The translations under genes were made by a program, and so were the position numbers. A DNA stretch of 64,000 nt. It comes from Parvibaculum sp. (GTDB lineage Bacteria > Pseudomonadota > Alphaproteobacteria > Parvibaculales > Parvibaculaceae). Numbering within the stretch: the first letter of the stretch is position 1; every line of letters begins with the position of its first letter. Location: positions 1,422,988 through 1,486,987 of the forward strand of contig JAUSMV010000030.1 in the NCBI GenBank assembly GCA_030645235.1. The letters run 5' to 3'. Positions 55,021-64,000 of the stretch are shown piece by piece. The notes beneath the pieces are model-generated. The model searched no databases. It worked only from the letters and a program-made list of their open reading frames with translations, and had not been told where the DNA came from.

Positions 55021-55701
55021 TTGAACTCGTTCTTCGCGCATCGCACCGTCAGACGACTGGCTATTGCCCTTTCGTTGTCCGCTTCAATTCTGGTGTCAGG
55101 ATGCTCAGATGAGTCCTCTAACGACAACAGCGCCGCCCAAAGACACAACTATGAAAACCCCGATGTGTATGCGTTTATCGACCCGCAGTATGCCTACCTA
55201 GAAGTTGATAGCTTATCCGCACTGTTTTCCATCAACCTCAGAATTGCGAAGATCAATGACGATGAAAGTATCACCGACACCGGAACATTGATGATCACCT
55301 GCAAGAGAAATCGGCCGCAACAAGTATCCCTTTTTCTTCCTCTACCCAACCTGATAGAGTTTAACTATCCGGTGACCGACGATGCCGACCGAAAATACAA
55401 AGCGCTTGTGTCGATACCAGAGGCATCATTTGAGTATCGGAATTTTGTTATTGTTTCGAGCCATGCGGATGAAAGACAGAGCTTAATAACTATCTATGTG
55501 TGGGACATGATCTCCCGCATATCGCAAGCCATCTACGATGGACATACATTGCGGTTTGAAGTTCATCCCAAAGCTGGAAATTCCACCAACCCAGAACTGC
55601 GCGTGTCGGTGATGACATCAGCGCCAAACGAACATACCGCAGAACTTAAATCTAAGGTCGCTCAACTATATCGAGCGTGCGAGCTACTCAGCTATAAATA
55701 G
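55021..55701 (+). CDS. Unknown lipoprotein on the island
   Basis: A TTG start at 55021 (AGAGG 7 bases upstream) gives 226 residues with a signal of lipoprotein type (RRLAIALSLSASILVSGC). The mature part is soluble, rich in beta-strand-like segments, and shows no family I know. A GTG at 54997 in frame is an alternative. It runs towards the convergent defence operon. Confidence 0.6.
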   Translation: MNSFFAHRTVRRLAIALSLSASILVSGCSDESSNDNSAAQRHNYENPDVYAFIDPQYAYLEVDSLSALFSINLRIAKINDDESITDTGTLMITCKRNRPQQVSLFLPLPNLIEFNYPVTDDADRKYKALVSIPEASFEYRNFVIVSSHADERQSLITIYVWDMISRISQAIYDGHTLRFEVHPKAGNSTNPELRVSVMTSAPNEHTAELKSKVAQLYRACELLSYK

Positions 55702-55841
55702 AAAAGCCTCTCAATACAGATAGTCGAGGTTGCCACCTGCTGCGCAGAAATGAATATTGCCTAGGGAAATAGACGAACAAAACTAGCGCGGGGAACTAAG
55801 GTTGGATCAGGCATTCACCGGTTTCTCTTGCCCCACAATGT

Positions 55842-57896
55842 TCAGATGATTCCCTCTTGCTTGGCTTTCGCTAAAACCTCAATCAGCACCACACTTTGTC
55901 GCTCGGTAGGTATCTTCGCAGGCATCTGTTCCGCGATCTGAAGGATGCCTATCTCCTTAGGCGTCAGCAGGTGACGATTGGCACCCTCCTGCCGGATAAG
56001 AGACCACTGCGACGGCGACACACCAAGAACTTGACGCTGCACTTCAATTCCATTGTCTATTCTCTGAGTCTGACGGGCAGTCTTCACTTCGCGCCGATTG
56101 TCATCGACGGAAGCGAGGCTGCCCCAGAATCCCTTGGGAAGCAGTTCCGCGATGCTATCGGCTTTATTCAACAAACGAGCCCAACACCCTTCCCGCTTAC
56201 ACCACTCTGAAATGTTGGAAATGCCGTGCGGGGGCTGGATGATGTCATCGTTCACTGCAGTGGCAATGATGATCAGCACCTGCAATAACGCGTCATCAAC
56301 CGCTTGGGCGTCCCAGATACGCTGATAGTCGACGGTAGCTTGTTTACGCTTCGCTATCTCGCCCAACATTGAAAGCGTGTAAGCGACAATATTCGCGCGA
56401 TAACCACCATTATACCATGCTTGATTCGAAACTAGTTTTTCTGTTGCGCGGAACAAAATCCCACGTGCGATCACGCGCCGAAAATATAACTCATTAAAAA
56501 GATCTGATGATTTCTCCCATTCTCTTCCGATCCGGAGAGCGTAGCGCGCGAAGTTCTTCTGGCCGCCAAGATTCACCCATCGGGGATGATCATCGAAGAC
56601 GTTCTCGAACTTCGCTAGGTCGGTCTTCACGAACATCTGCGTCTTGGGATATTCTGCACGGAAGCGCTTCTGCTCGCCCGCAGTCAGTTTCGATTGAGCG
56701 TCTGCATATTGACCGCGAGCTCGCTCGTAGAACCATTTGGTTTCACGCTGCGCACCCTGTTGGGCAGGAGCCCATATGCGGCGCGAGAACTCGGCCATGC
56801 GGACATGGAATGGATGATTCGAGAAGAAGTCAGCCGCGTTCACCTTGTTCTGGGTGTTAGCATATTCCGAGATGCGGGGGACAACCATCTCACTTTGCTC
56901 GCTGTCGATCACCGACAGTTTCATCTGGACGAATATCCCCAATAGATCGATCTTGTCACGACGCTGGGTATGGAATAGTGAGGCTGTCGTCTGGCCGCCG
57001 TTGACGATCTGCAGATCGATTATGCGGACGATCTGAAGTCCGTTACTTGTCATTCGTGTTTCGACATCCTGCGCGGTCGCAGTGATGCCGTTGTTATATG
57101 CAAAAAACATCTTGGGTTCATTGAGGATGGTTGAACGAATACCTTTGTTTACCTGCGCACGGGCTTGGAGGAAGGTCCGCACATTCTGCTCCAATAAACG
57201 GGCACTGTATTTATCGTAAAGCGCCGCAAGAATCGAAGCCGGCATAACCATCAAATAAGACTGATAGGAATCTGAACCAAGATTAGCCGATAGGCAGTTG
57301 ATGCCGTCCCCGAACAGTTCCACGAAATCAATATTGAGAGGCTCTTTGTGCCCGCGCGAGCTATGCTGACGCTGGAAACGCGTCATGTCCCAGATGTGAT
57401 AAGTTGAACGAATACCGCCAACTTCCCCATCAGGGAATGACTGGAACCGATCGCTCAGCACGCGCTCAGAGGTCAAGTAGAAATTGACTTGTCGGAGCGA
57501 CGTCCGCCGATCGGCGATCTGTTGCACAAGGCCGTATTCCGGAGTGGTCACGTCCGGTTCTAGGGAGCCTTCCAAACTTGCTTCAAAGAAGTTTGCCACC
57601 CGCTTGAAGATCGATTCGACATCCGTCCGAGTCAGGGTTTCAAGCTCCCGGCGACAGTCAAAGTCGGCAACGAAAATATCAACGACGCTTTCGTCATTGA
57701 ACCAGTAGCCATCCACTCGCATCCCCTTTTGAGCGCGGTAGTGGCAATGCTCAAATCCATCGACAAAGCCGGTCTCGATCAGTTCATTGGAAACGACGTC
57801 CATGAACGCCTCAAGCTGATAGGTCCGTTCCGCTTCCGCTCCGGCCAACATTTCCTGACGAAAATCATGGAAGAACTCTTCAACCGTTTGTTCCAT
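55842..57896 (-). CDS. AIPR-family (abortive infection) protein, last gene of the defence operon
   Basis: This 684-residue protein is of the AIPR family (PF10592). It shows the family's core motifs FFAYNNGITATAQ and DLQIVNGGQTTASLF, and ISEYANTQNKVNAADF after them. AIPR proteins occur in abortive-infection and modification-linked systems; their activity is not well known. ATG 57896 has GGAGAGG just upstream, and it overlaps the end of the DUF4420 gene by 17 bases. It would be the fifth component of an Mza-type set. Confidence 0.92.
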   Translation of the reverse strand: MEQTVEEFFHDFRQEMLAGAEAERTYQLEAFMDVVSNELIETGFVDGFEHCHYRAQKGMRVDGYWFNDESVVDIFVADFDCRRELETLTRTDVESIFKRVANFFEASLEGSLEPDVTTPEYGLVQQIADRRTSLRQVNFYLTSERVLSDRFQSFPDGEVGGIRSTYHIWDMTRFQRQHSSRGHKEPLNIDFVELFGDGINCLSANLGSDSYQSYLMVMPASILAALYDKYSARLLEQNVRTFLQARAQVNKGIRSTILNEPKMFFAYNNGITATAQDVETRMTSNGLQIVRIIDLQIVNGGQTTASLFHTQRRDKIDLLGIFVQMKLSVIDSEQSEMVVPRISEYANTQNKVNAADFFSNHPFHVRMAEFSRRIWAPAQQGAQRETKWFYERARGQYADAQSKLTAGEQKRFRAEYPKTQMFVKTDLAKFENVFDDHPRWVNLGGQKNFARYALRIGREWEKSSDLFNELYFRRVIARGILFRATEKLVSNQAWYNGGYRANIVAYTLSMLGEIAKRKQATVDYQRIWDAQAVDDALLQVLIIIATAVNDDIIQPPHGISNISEWCKREGCWARLLNKADSIAELLPKGFWGSLASVDDNRREVKTARQTQRIDNGIEVQRQVLGVSPSQWSLIRQEGANRHLLTPKEIGILQIAEQMPAKIPTERQSVVLIEVLAKAKQEGII

Positions 57897-58854
57897 CGGC
57901 CTCTCCAAAAACCGCATCCCCGTTACAGTTGTAAGGGGTGAGACTTTCCAACTTCACGTCATAGCCAACACGCCCGATGCCTTCAGGTAATTGCGACCTT
58001 ATCAACCGGGGGAAACCGTCGTTGACCCGACAAGTTCGGATTTCACTGACTACGAACGACGGCTGGTCATACTCCGGAATAGGCGCATATGAATAGGCCA
58101 CCAGCTTGCGGTCGAACGCTTCGACGGCCTGCGCATCGTCAAGAGCTCTCTGCACTTCGAGAACGATTTGGTTCAAGGAACGGGCAACCTGTGAATCCGG
58201 AAGATCACTCAAACGGTAAATACGAAGAAAAAGTCTATCATTGAGAGATTCGAGTTGATCTTCGGATGATATGCGGACTGTGCTCCGTTCGGCTCCCGAT
58301 AAAGATTTCACCTCAACGGCCGTATTCCCAAAAATGAAGTCCTGATGCGATTTTTCGGGACCCATCCAAGAATCAACGGCGGATGGTGCCCGGCGACGCC
58401 CAAGTAACTCAAGCAGAAAGACTAATTCAGCAAACAGCCCCCGAACCTCTTCGGCGGACAGATGTTGGCTGCGACCGGACATGAAGGTCTTCCATCGCTT
58501 CAAGTGTGCAAGCGCAATCGCCAGCGAAACAGTGGAGTTCGCGGAGTGTTCGAGCGATCCTGTTAGAGTCCGGCACAATCCCTCGAAGAGGTCACGATCA
58601 GCCTGCTTCTCGAGCGTCAGCACAAGACGTTGCTGACCGATCTCAGTTCTGAGATCGACCCCAATGCCATTGATCCGGACAGTGTTCTTCCTGAACTCAG
58701 CGGCATGGTCCCCTTCAAGCTCGATAATGAAAAGACATGCACCGGAAACATCCCGCCCCCAGTAACAGGGGGTGACTGTTGCCCCAGCAACGCGCTTTAC
58801 ATTATAGCTAGCGTCGGGAATGCCGATGTCATCCCAGGTGGATTGCTCAGGCAT
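57880..58854 (-). CDS. PD-(D/E)XK motif protein (DUF4420)
   Basis: This 324-residue protein matches the DUF4420 / PD-(D/E)XK motif family. The nuclease-like core is Asp172 in HQDFIFGN, then Glu181-x-Lys183 in AVEVKS, with a helix Glu (GLFAELVFL) before it. The catalytic residues are intact, so DNA cleavage is plausible but not proven. ATG 58854 is chosen (GAAGAGG 6 bases upstream), overlapping the Z1 gene by 8 bases. Confidence 0.9.
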   Translation of the reverse strand: MPEQSTWDDIGIPDASYNVKRVAGATVTPCYWGRDVSGACLFIIELEGDHAAEFRKNTVRINGIGVDLRTEIGQQRLVLTLEKQADRDLFEGLCRTLTGSLEHSANSTVSLAIALAHLKRWKTFMSGRSQHLSAEEVRGLFAELVFLLELLGRRRAPSAVDSWMGPEKSHQDFIFGNTAVEVKSLSGAERSTVRISSEDQLESLNDRLFLRIYRLSDLPDSQVARSLNQIVLEVQRALDDAQAVEAFDRKLVAYSYAPIPEYDQPSFVVSEIRTCRVNDGFPRLIRSQLPEGIGRVGYDVKLESLTPYNCNGDAVFGEADGTNG

Positions 58855-61516
58855 CGTAATCCTCTTCATCGTCCGGGTCGTCGGGTGTTCCCTGCATCCG
58901 CTCCAACCACACTAGGTTTGCCACAACTTCGATTTCGGTGTCGTAGTGTCCGGGTGGAAAGCTGACGCCGAAGGCGGCAATCGACCCCCTCACACGAGTT
59001 CCATCGCCCGGCTGCAAGCTGTGGATCATGAGAAGAGGCTTCTTTCTGATTTCCCTGTAGTGTGTGTCTGATGGTGCAACCAGCTTCGGGCCGGAAGCTG
59101 CCAGTTTTTCAGCTTCTGCTTCTGCCGACCTTTGTTCTTCGTCGGTAACACCGAGGCCGAGCTTTTCATCACCACGGGAAGCGACGCGATCCTTGTTCAA
59201 CTGCCAGGCCGCTCCGGAAAGCCGTTCGACCGCGCGGACCTGATCATTGAGGATGAAGGGTTTGTCATCGCCGCCGCGTGGAGAGATCAGCAACACGTCG
59301 CCGACCGGGTGTTGATCCGCCAGCGTCCGCAGATAGGCGATGATGTCGGCCTTCCGGTCGGTGAAATCACTATGTGTCTGAAACTTCAGGAGGAAGTCCT
59401 CAAGCCGCTCGACTGGAACATCGCGAAAGATGAAGCCCTTGGTGGTCGGACCGATTTTGTTACCGCCGAAGCCATCCCTCCACGTTCTCTCTATCAGCGC
59501 GAAATTGCTGTCGTTCACCTCCCGATCAGTAGACAGAATATAGCTTTCCAGCATCCGTCCACTAAAGTTCTGCCGGAATGTTACTTTTTCGCCTGCCCGC
59601 ATTTTGTTTCTGGCAGTGATCAGAAGGCTGTCAGGATGGGCCATGACATAAAGGCCGAACTGCCTCGGACTGAGACCGTCCCGACGCATCCGCTTGACCT
59701 GTTGCGTCAGTTCCTCAGCAGCATTGGCAATGTGCGCATACCAATTGATCGAATCCTTCGAGAGATAAACGCGGCAAAGGTCCTCGAAATTTGGACGATA
59801 CCCAAACCAGCGGCCCATCTGCATGAGCGTGTCATACATGCGAGTATTCCTATACATGTAGCTCACGGTCAGCCCCTCTATGGTCAGACCACGCGACAGA
59901 CTCAGCCCCCCAATCGCGATTGCTGTAAGGCCCACGCCCTCCTTCTCATATTTCGGATAGTCGAGCGTTTCGTCACTCTTGCTGTTGATGACATAGATGT
60001 GAAGATGCTCGAAAACATCGTTCAGCGCCGCTTTCACTTGCGCCCATGAAAATCCAGAACCGCTGAACCTAGAATCATAGGCTTCCCGCATATCCTTCAT
60101 GTAAGCATTTCGGCAAGAGATCGATTCCGGCATCATATAGTTTGCTTTAACTGCCTCCCTGATCTTCTTCTCTCGGAGACTTATGAAATCACGCACAGCC
60201 TTCTGAACCGCAACAAAACGCGAAACGTTGATCATCATTGAGCAATGTTTTTTCTGCTGTCCGCGAAGGTTGCGAATAGCGCGTGCAACGATAAACTCGT
60301 TTAAAGCTCGATAGAGACTGAGTGGCAGCTCCGGCACAATGTAGTCGCGCTTGTGGGCGTAGGGGATCAGGTCCTCGCAATCGTCGATAGGTTTGACGAT
60401 GGACGGGCTTGTGTCTTCATTCAAAAACACTTTCTCCGCGCCGAAGTATGTTGTCGGCGCATCTAGACAATAGATGAAGTCGCGCGGGAAGAGTTCATCC
60501 CTGACATCAGCATCATAAGCGTCTGGGTTAATGAAAATGTTGGCAAAAGGCGTTGCGGTATAACCGACATAACAGGACTTTGCGAACAGGCTGAGAATCC
60601 GACGGATCATCGCGTTCGTTCGAGTTGGGTCAAGGTCCTCTTTGTTAGTGTTGATCGACGCATTGTCAGCCTCGTCGTCGATCATGAGCATCGGCACATC
60701 AGAGATGCGCCCGTCACCGGAGGCATTGAGCTCCTTAAGCCATTTGTGAAGTGCGGTTAACGTCGTGACGTTCTTCTTGATGACGAGGATGATCGGTTTG
60801 CTGAAGTCATTGATTTTCCAACCGCTCTTTTCAGCCGTCTTTTTGTTGAAATCCTCGTTTATGTTCGTGAGCGTGGCGGGATGAGGGTAACCCGGCACCA
60901 TCCCCACTCCGATATTCCGGCGGTCCTCCGGGTCGCTTTTCCGACCTATAAACGCTTCATCTATGCGTTCCTGCGTCTGTTTGCGCAGATTGTTATGAAT
61001 GCCCGCGATGACGATGATGAACTTGTAGCCCGCGTCGGCCGCGCGTGAAATCAGTCCTGTATAATTCGCGGTCTTGCCGGATTGAACATGGCCGATGACC
61101 AGCCCCCTCCGGTTCCACGTGGTCCCTTCACTCATCGGATCCTGAAGGTGACTTAGTATCCGGCTTGTGACGTCGCTGAGGGACTGGACCATCTGAGGGG
61201 GCCATCCGTCCTGTCGCAAAAACTCCTCGTAAGCGTTGGAATAGGACCAGTATATATCGCCCCTCTTGCGGACCCATTGATCGTCATGCTTGGCGGCGAC
61301 GTCAACAAGGGAAACACCCGCACCCATACGCGTCACAACCGAAATCATAGCTTCACTGGTGATGTTCCGGAGGTCACCATCATAGTCGAACAGGGCCGCG
61401 AGTTTTCGAACCTTCTCCTCAACCTGCTCTAGCGTCGGGATATCAGGCAGAAGGGCCAGTGCCGAAATCAGCGCATTGGTGAGGTTCTTCTCCGGAAAAT
61501 TAGGTTCTGCCATCAT
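58847..61516 (-). CDS. Z1-domain superfamily-II ATPase
   Basis: The 889-residue product is of the Z1 family (PF10593), a helicase-like ATPase found in modification-linked defence. Walker A GHVQSGKT is at 142-149, the DEAD-like motif IDDEAD at 279-284, YTATPFANI at about 319, and the arginine-finger motif QMGRWFGYR at 566-574. All are intact. It may move along or remodel DNA for the partner nuclease. Its start overlaps the upstream ATPase stop (ATGA). Confidence 0.95.
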   Translation of the reverse strand: MMAEPNFPEKNLTNALISALALLPDIPTLEQVEEKVRKLAALFDYDGDLRNITSEAMISVVTRMGAGVSLVDVAAKHDDQWVRKRGDIYWSYSNAYEEFLRQDGWPPQMVQSLSDVTSRILSHLQDPMSEGTTWNRRGLVIGHVQSGKTANYTGLISRAADAGYKFIIVIAGIHNNLRKQTQERIDEAFIGRKSDPEDRRNIGVGMVPGYPHPATLTNINEDFNKKTAEKSGWKINDFSKPIILVIKKNVTTLTALHKWLKELNASGDGRISDVPMLMIDDEADNASINTNKEDLDPTRTNAMIRRILSLFAKSCYVGYTATPFANIFINPDAYDADVRDELFPRDFIYCLDAPTTYFGAEKVFLNEDTSPSIVKPIDDCEDLIPYAHKRDYIVPELPLSLYRALNEFIVARAIRNLRGQQKKHCSMMINVSRFVAVQKAVRDFISLREKKIREAVKANYMMPESISCRNAYMKDMREAYDSRFSGSGFSWAQVKAALNDVFEHLHIYVINSKSDETLDYPKYEKEGVGLTAIAIGGLSLSRGLTIEGLTVSYMYRNTRMYDTLMQMGRWFGYRPNFEDLCRVYLSKDSINWYAHIANAAEELTQQVKRMRRDGLSPRQFGLYVMAHPDSLLITARNKMRAGEKVTFRQNFSGRMLESYILSTDREVNDSNFALIERTWRDGFGGNKIGPTTKGFIFRDVPVERLEDFLLKFQTHSDFTDRKADIIAYLRTLADQHPVGDVLLISPRGGDDKPFILNDQVRAVERLSGAAWQLNKDRVASRGDEKLGLGVTDEEQRSAEAEAEKLAASGPKLVAPSDTHYREIRKKPLLMIHSLQPGDGTRVRGSIAAFGVSFPPGHYDTEIEVVANLVWLERMQGTPDDPDDEEDYDA

Positions 61517-62982
61517 GCAAATGTCTCTCTTGTAAATCGTTCGGCTGTATCCATCTGCCCATCAAATAAGCGGGTAGAACGCACAATCTGCATAAACGCC
61601 TGTGGGTCACCGGGGCCATCGCCAAAGAGCGCGGAACGCAAACCCTTCAGCCGCTCGATAATTTCGACTTCATCTGTTGGGGCTTGGCTGACCTCTCTCG
61701 GATGAGTGGAATAGTCGGAATAGATCATCTCAACTGGGAGCGAGGCAGCTATTGAGTCCAGCAGCATATGAAGACTGGCTAGGTCGTCCGTCGGCAACCT
61801 CGCCTCCACTGACTGTATCAACGGGTGTTGCAAATTAATGGCGTATCTGATGCCGCCATGATCGACATACCGTTCCCAGACCGGAGCCTGCGTCTCCTGA
61901 AAGAGCTTCTGGCCACGACCACGGTAAACGACGACGCTGCGCGCGGTGATCTTCTGGATGATCTGGCGAAGACGCTCACGCACCGCACGAGGTGGACGCG
62001 CACGGGATTTCTTGATGTCGATAGTCCAAGCTTCATCCAAGCTGTTAGGGAAATCGATCTGAACCCTAGCGAGCTTGGTGGCTTCACCCTTCGGCACAAG
62101 CCGGAACCAGTCGCCCCAAGCCATGAGCCGACCGTTACGATAGATGTAAGCCCCCTGATTGGAGATAAAATCGCTGCGGTCTTGGTAGAAATCATATTCC
62201 GATGCGGATAGACGGCTGTGATGTGGAAGGATGTAGGGCTGCATCACCACTGCCTCGTCACCGACCCAGACAGTCTCTTCCGGGAGCATCTGGGTAGCAA
62301 AATTCTTACGGCAGAAAGGATCGAAGGCCATCACGGCATGTCCGTTGATCCGAATTGAGATTTTCTTCCGACCCTTAATCTCCCCAGACAGGAAGCGGTG
62401 AAAAACCAACGAGAGGTGGCGTTCGACAAAACTCAGCTTCTCGTTGACGATCTCATCGCGTTTCTGGCCGGTCTCACCCTCGGAGAGCCGATCAAGGTCG
62501 CGCCAGATAACGATTGTGCCGGTTTCTCCGAAAGTGTCGACGAATGGCTGGTCCGCAATTTCGTTCGACTCAAGAACAGAGACATACCAGTCGTCCAGCA
62601 GTGCCAAATTCCATTCCGCTCCACATCGACTTCCATTCTGACTGCTAATGACGGTTAGTCGACGGCAATGAGAGAAAGAGGCCGTTTTCAGGCCGAGACC
62701 GAATCGACCTAAGTCATTAAGGCTACGTTTCTTCCGAGGGTCGGTCGAACCGTGACGCATAGCGGCAATCACTTCGCCTTCGTTCATACCGTGTCCGTTG
62801 TCGGCGATCACGAGAGTCGGAGCACCCCGACTGACATCACAGAATATCTGTATGTCAGTCGCATCAGCGGAAATGCTGTTGTCGATCAAGTCGGCGATGG
62901 CGGTTTCGAGCGAATAGCCGAGATCTCGCAGGGACGCAGTGAGGCTTGCCGCACTGGGCGGTAGATAATGGGGCCGTGCCAT
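61513..62982 (-). CDS. GHKL ATPase (MutL/Hsp90/MORC-like)
   Basis: This 489-residue protein has an N-terminal GHKL ATPase: Glu26 and Asn35 in LETAIADLIDNS, DNGHGM at 61-66, and the lid GRFGLGLKTAS at 92-102. The mid region resembles the S5-like transducer of MutL/MORC proteins. Such ATPases linked to DNA methylases were proposed as ancestors of MORC proteins. ATG 62982 overlaps the methylase stop by one base (TGATG); a GTG at 62985 is an alternative. Confidence 0.93.
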   Translation of the reverse strand: MARPHYLPPSAASLTASLRDLGYSLETAIADLIDNSISADATDIQIFCDVSRGAPTLVIADNGHGMNEGEVIAAMRHGSTDPRKKRSLNDLGRFGLGLKTASFSHCRRLTVISSQNGSRCGAEWNLALLDDWYVSVLESNEIADQPFVDTFGETGTIVIWRDLDRLSEGETGQKRDEIVNEKLSFVERHLSLVFHRFLSGEIKGRKKISIRINGHAVMAFDPFCRKNFATQMLPEETVWVGDEAVVMQPYILPHHSRLSASEYDFYQDRSDFISNQGAYIYRNGRLMAWGDWFRLVPKGEATKLARVQIDFPNSLDEAWTIDIKKSRARPPRAVRERLRQIIQKITARSVVVYRGRGQKLFQETQAPVWERYVDHGGIRYAINLQHPLIQSVEARLPTDDLASLHMLLDSIAASLPVEMIYSDYSTHPREVSQAPTDEVEIIERLKGLRSALFGDGPGDPQAFMQIVRSTRLFDGQMDTAERFTRETFA

Positions 62983-64000
62983 CACCTGCCATCCCGAATA
63001 GAGTCGAGAACCTCTGCCACTATCTCAGCGATCTGCCTCGCGAGTTGGGGTGGAACGGCATTTCCAACTTGGTGATACTGCGCCGTGCGTGGTCCCGCAA
63101 AAAAATAATTATCCGGAAAAGTTTGTAAACGCGCCGCCTCGCGGACGGTAAGGCTTCTGCATTGCGCCGGATCATAATGAATGAAGTAGTGACCATCCTT
63201 TGAAATATGTGACGTGATTGTCGTCGACACACGATCCGGCAATTGAACACGAAAGCGATCCGAGAACATTTTGCCAATACGTCCTTTCTCAACGTTCTGA
63301 TGATCAGGCAGAAGGCTTTCCGGGAAATCGACCAGTTTGGGACTCCGCCTAGTCACCTCAGCAAAAGTCGCAGCATAGAAATAGCGACGCAGGTCAGATG
63401 CCATATGACCACGCGTTTCATGTGCTGTAAGGACTGATAGCCGTGCATCATAAAGGGAGCGAAGCACTTCATGATTTGGTTGCCGCATCTTGTAGTGTTT
63501 AGACGAACTAAATCGTGGCGAGCATAGTTCGTCGAGCTTATCGACGGTAAGCTCCTGCGCTACCTGACCCGCATAAATTGCACCATTTAGCTGGCGTCGA
63601 ATACTCATGCTGGAGATTTTCTTGATGGCATCCAGCCAAGCGTCTCGACTATCGGCCTCTTTTGAAAGGCCACTGCGTATTGCCGGGAGGGAGCTGATCG
63701 TGTCACGAACAGTCGGAGCAGCCATACTTCTGAGTGTGGCGGGTCGAACCTTCAAATCGCTGCGAATTCCCACAATAAACATTCTGTGTCGAGCCTGAGG
63801 GATGCCATGAGCCTCCGCACGCACCAGAAAGAGCCGGGGATCGGCTTCACGGTCGACCATTTCCTCTTCGGTGAGAGAATAAAGTCTATAAGTGAGACCG
63901 GTCGGCGCGTTAGGAATGGCAGACGCAGGTTGTTGCAGGTCGCGCACAATGCGATTGATGGTGGACTTGCCCTTGATAGTAGCTGACAGCAGCCCCTTCA
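62982..64000 (-). CDS. DNA (cytosine-5) methyltransferase, C-terminal part
   Basis: The frame is open to the right edge, so the gene starts outside the window; about 339 residues are visible. The C-terminal C5-methylase motifs are clear: PQARHRMFIVGIR (motif VIII), SLTVREAARLQTFPDNYFF (motif IX) and YHQVGNAVPPQLARQI (motif X). The region between VIII and IX is the target-recognition part. Motifs I, IV (PCQ) and VI lie outside. It probably methylates self DNA for the defence operon; its target sequence is unknown. Confidence 0.93.
   Translation of the reverse strand, partial: KGLLSATIKGKSTINRIVRDLQQPASAIPNAPTGLTYRLYSLTEEEMVDREADPRLFLVRAEAHGIPQARHRMFIVGIRSDLKVRPATLRSMAAPTVRDTISSLPAIRSGLSKEADSRDAWLDAIKKISSMSIRRQLNGAIYAGQVAQELTVDKLDELCSPRFSSSKHYKMRQPNHEVLRSLYDARLSVLTAHETRGHMASDLRRYFYAATFAEVTRRSPKLVDFPESLLPDHQNVEKGRIGKMFSDRFRVQLPDRVSTTITSHISKDGHYFIHYDPAQCRSLTVREAARLQTFPDNYFFAGPRTAQYHQVGNAVPPQLARQIAEIVAEVLDSIRDGR

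Noticed and set aside
55842-64000. DISARM or BREX assignment for the defence operon
   Set aside because: No DUF1998 or PLD protein, no PglZ or BrxC; the Z1, DUF4420 and AIPR genes point to the Mza type.

Overview
The window is a stretch of an alphaproteobacterial chromosome, probably Hyphomicrobiales or a close relative, followed by the left end of a genomic island. The assignment rests on gene content and order: a LapA-type protein then pyrF-trpF-trpB-trpA-accD-folC; trxA-addA-addB-murU-amgK-tsaE; divL next to ahcY; HPr-EIIA-HprK-ChvG-ChvI; and a nearby ATP-dependent pckA. AddAB, DivL and ChvGI are typical of Alphaproteobacteria. I cannot name a genus from sequence alone.

Regions. 1-5915 (+): biosynthesis (pyrimidine, tryptophan, fatty acid, folate). 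5925-17035 (-): an acyltransferase for storage lipid, thioredoxin, AddAB recombination/repair, MurU/AmgK cell-wall sugar recycling and TsaE. 17207-28240: accessory metabolism with a PAS protein, a ferredoxin reductase/ferredoxin pair, a two-subunit molybdenum hydroxylase, YceI, a GST, an ArsR-VOC-SRPBCC cluster, pirin and a MATE pump. 28355-38711: signalling and central regulation (DivL, AhcY, the PTS-like HPr/EIIA/HprK set joined to ChvGI), then an M20 peptidase. 38922-50240: pckA, polA, several divergent regulator/target pairs with clear palindromic operators (WYL with a GST-like gene; TetR with a saccharopine-dehydrogenase-like gene), an ABC ATPase without its permease, and a membrane-protein gene split by one in-frame TAG.

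At 50339 a tRNA-Arg(CCG) gene is cut just after its anticodon loop. A noncoding stretch and a tyrosine integrase (51187-52176) follow. I read this as the left junction of an integrated element that continues past the right edge. Its first part is poorly conserved and decaying: an unknown gene interrupted by TAG, a serine resolvase interrupted by TAA, small unknown proteins, a lipoprotein and a large hairpin.

The main cargo (55842-64000, -) is a five-gene overlapping operon: C5 DNA methyltransferase (partial), MutL/Hsp90-type ATPase, Z1 superfamily-II ATPase, PD-(D/E)XK DUF4420 protein and AIPR protein. This content matches the Mza-type anti-phage system and the MutL/MORC-linked modification systems described computationally. 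The methylase probably marks self DNA, while the ATPases, nuclease-like protein and AIPR protein act on foreign DNA or abort infection. The mechanism is inferred, not shown by the sequence.
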